NCBI GenBank assembly: GCA_903932385.1
Contig: CAIZGA010000317.1
Coordinates: forward strand, 1-5,143
DNA: 5,143 nucleotides
DNA from: an uncultured Acidobacteriota bacterium
Lineage (GTDB): Bacteria; Acidobacteriota; Terriglobia; Terriglobales; Acidobacteriaceae
Reading direction: 5' to 3'
Position numbers and translations under genes: made by a program
The notes under the pieces: generated by a model
What the model saw: the letters and a program-made list of their open reading frames with translations, nothing else
Database searches by the model: none
Told to the model about the DNA's origin: nothing
Shown here: positions 4,336-5,143 of the stretch, piece by piece
Layout: every line of letters starts with the position of its first letter
How positions within the stretch are numbered: position 1 is the stretch's first letter

Positions 4336-5143
4336 ATGGGCAACGATGTCATGGAGAAATCCACGGCAGCAGAAAAATCTGCAGCAGGCATAGCGGGACT
4401 CGAAGGAGTCACCCCATCGCCGGCAGCGCAGGACGCCACGCAGGGCCTGATGTTCATGCCCGAGGAGTCCACCTTCCGCTCGCTGTATGAGAACCTCGTC
4501 GACGTATTTTTCCCCAAGAAACTGCCGCCGCTCGAGTTGACCTCGACGCCGATTCCTGTGGTGGACCGCATGGCGGTCAAGCGCGACCCGGTTTCAGTGG
4601 GTATCTCCACCGGCATCCACGTCCTACTGGCTGGCATTATTGTCTTTCTGGTGCTGCACCACTTCGGCATCATCGCCGCTGCACCCAAAACCGCCACGGT
4701 GGTTGTGGATGACCTGACCCCGGTAAAACTGATGAAGTCCAATGGTGGCGGCGGCGGCGGTTCGCATGAGAAAACGCCGGCTTCGAAGGGTTCGCCACCT
4801 CCGCCCTCCAAGACTCCGATTACTCCGCCAACTACACACCCGGTTGATAATCCTGCCTTGCCGGTTCCGGTGACGATGGACATCCCCAAGATGCCCTCCA
4901 CCATGCCGAATATCGGCCTCGCTACTTCCACCGCAACACTTGCCTCGAATGGCCCCGGCGGCGGCGCGGGTATTGGCAACGGCAACGGACACGGCATTGG
5001 CAATGGCAATGGTGAAGGCATGGGGCCGTGCGCGGCCAGCAACAACTGTTTCGGTATCAGCGGTGTGGATAAGCCGCCGGTTCCCATCTACCAGCCGGAT
5101 CCGGAATTTTCTGAAGAAGCCCGCCGCGTGAAGCAGCAGGGCA
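4336..5143 (+). CDS. TonB-family energy transducer with long cytoplasmic leader, 5' part (cut by window edge)
   Basis: TonB-type proteins transmit inner-membrane proton-motive force to outer-membrane receptors. From the ATG at 4336 there are 269 complete codons to the window edge. Residues 1-88 are a soluble leader including MPEESTFRSLYENLVDVFFP (41-60) and a K/R-bearing stretch before the membrane. Residues 89-115 (GISTGIHVLLAGIIVFLVLHHFGIIAA) form one membrane helix. A spacer follows: six glycines at 137-142, a Pro/Thr-rich stretch (SPPPPSKTPITPPTTHP), a Gly/Asn-rich stretch from about 206 and cysteines at 232 and 238. The frame ends in PVPIYQPDPEFSEEARRVKQQG, the typical beginning of the TonB C-terminal domain (P.P.YP..A...G pattern). 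The start is uncertain: GGTGGA at 4327-4332 precedes the tandem ATGs at 4333 and 4336, but ATG at 4300 or 4351 and GTG at 4270 are also in frame, and the frame is open from 4120. The N-terminal leader makes it longer than classical TonB. Partner ExbB/ExbD genes are not in view. Confidence 0.85.
   Translation, partial: MGNDVMEKSTAAEKSAAGIAGLEGVTPSPAAQDATQGLMFMPEESTFRSLYENLVDVFFPKKLPPLELTSTPIPVVDRMAVKRDPVSVGISTGIHVLLAGIIVFLVLHHFGIIAAAPKTATVVVDDLTPVKLMKSNGGGGGGSHEKTPASKGSPPPPSKTPITPPTTHPVDNPALPVPVTMDIPKMPSTMPNIGLATSTATLASNGPGGGAGIGNGNGHGIGNGNGEGMGPCAASNNCFGISGVDKPPVPIYQPDPEFSEEARRVKQQG
4969..5016 (+). repeat. Two 24-base tandem units encoding GIGNGNG(H/E)
   Basis: The units at 4969-4992 and 4993-5016 encode GIGNGNGH and GIGNGNGE, residues 212-227 of the TonB-family protein. 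They differ mostly at third codon positions (AAC against AAT). They lie in the flexible periplasmic spacer just before the two cysteines, so unit gain or loss would change spacer length. Confidence 0.8.

Noticed and set aside
4026..5087. 353-codon minus-strand open frame rich in Pro and Gly
   Set aside because: It mirrors the Gly/Pro-rich spacer of the TonB-family gene, whose plus-strand translation has a membrane helix and the start of the TonB domain.

Overview
The window looks like chromosomal DNA from an acidobacterium, most likely of the Terriglobia/Acidobacteriaceae type. The main reason is four consecutive secreted proteins of the DUF3738 / TIGR03435 family, which is known chiefly as a large paralogous family of soil Acidobacteria. 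The glycine-rich TonB-type protein at the right edge, which has a long cytoplasmic leader, also fits. This placement rests on remembered family knowledge; no search was run.

Layout. Positions 1-101 (minus strand) hold the first 33 codons of isoleucyl-tRNA synthetase (ileS), cut by the left edge. A divergent intergenic region (102-322) carries a plausible ileS promoter with a small GC-rich hairpin in the ileS leader, and a weaker promoter candidate for the rightward genes. Positions 323-3933 (plus strand) hold four DUF3738 genes with gaps of 23, 39 and 12 bases, each with its own Shine-Dalgarno sequence and an export signal, so they are probably one operon. The first is long, divergent and poorer in GC, starts with GTG and carries a cysteine-containing insertion. 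The other three are compact, close relatives of one another and clearly arose by tandem duplication. A gap of about 400 bases (3934-4335) has no convincing gene, although its right part is open in the frame of the next gene. From about 4336 to the right edge runs the 5' part of a TonB-family energy transducer: cytoplasmic leader, one membrane helix, Pro/Gly/Asn-rich periplasmic spacer and the very start of the TonB C-terminal domain.

How the genes may work together. The DUF3738 proteins should be exported to the periplasm, cell surface or medium. Their biochemical role is unknown. The TonB protein would couple inner-membrane proton-motive force to outer-membrane transport, but it lies beyond a 400-base gap and may be an independent unit. 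ileS is a housekeeping gene transcribed away from the array. The most noteworthy content is the tandem DUF3738 array itself: an expanded, uncharacterised secreted family showing divergence (gene 1) and recent duplication or gene conversion (genes 3 and 4) in one locus.
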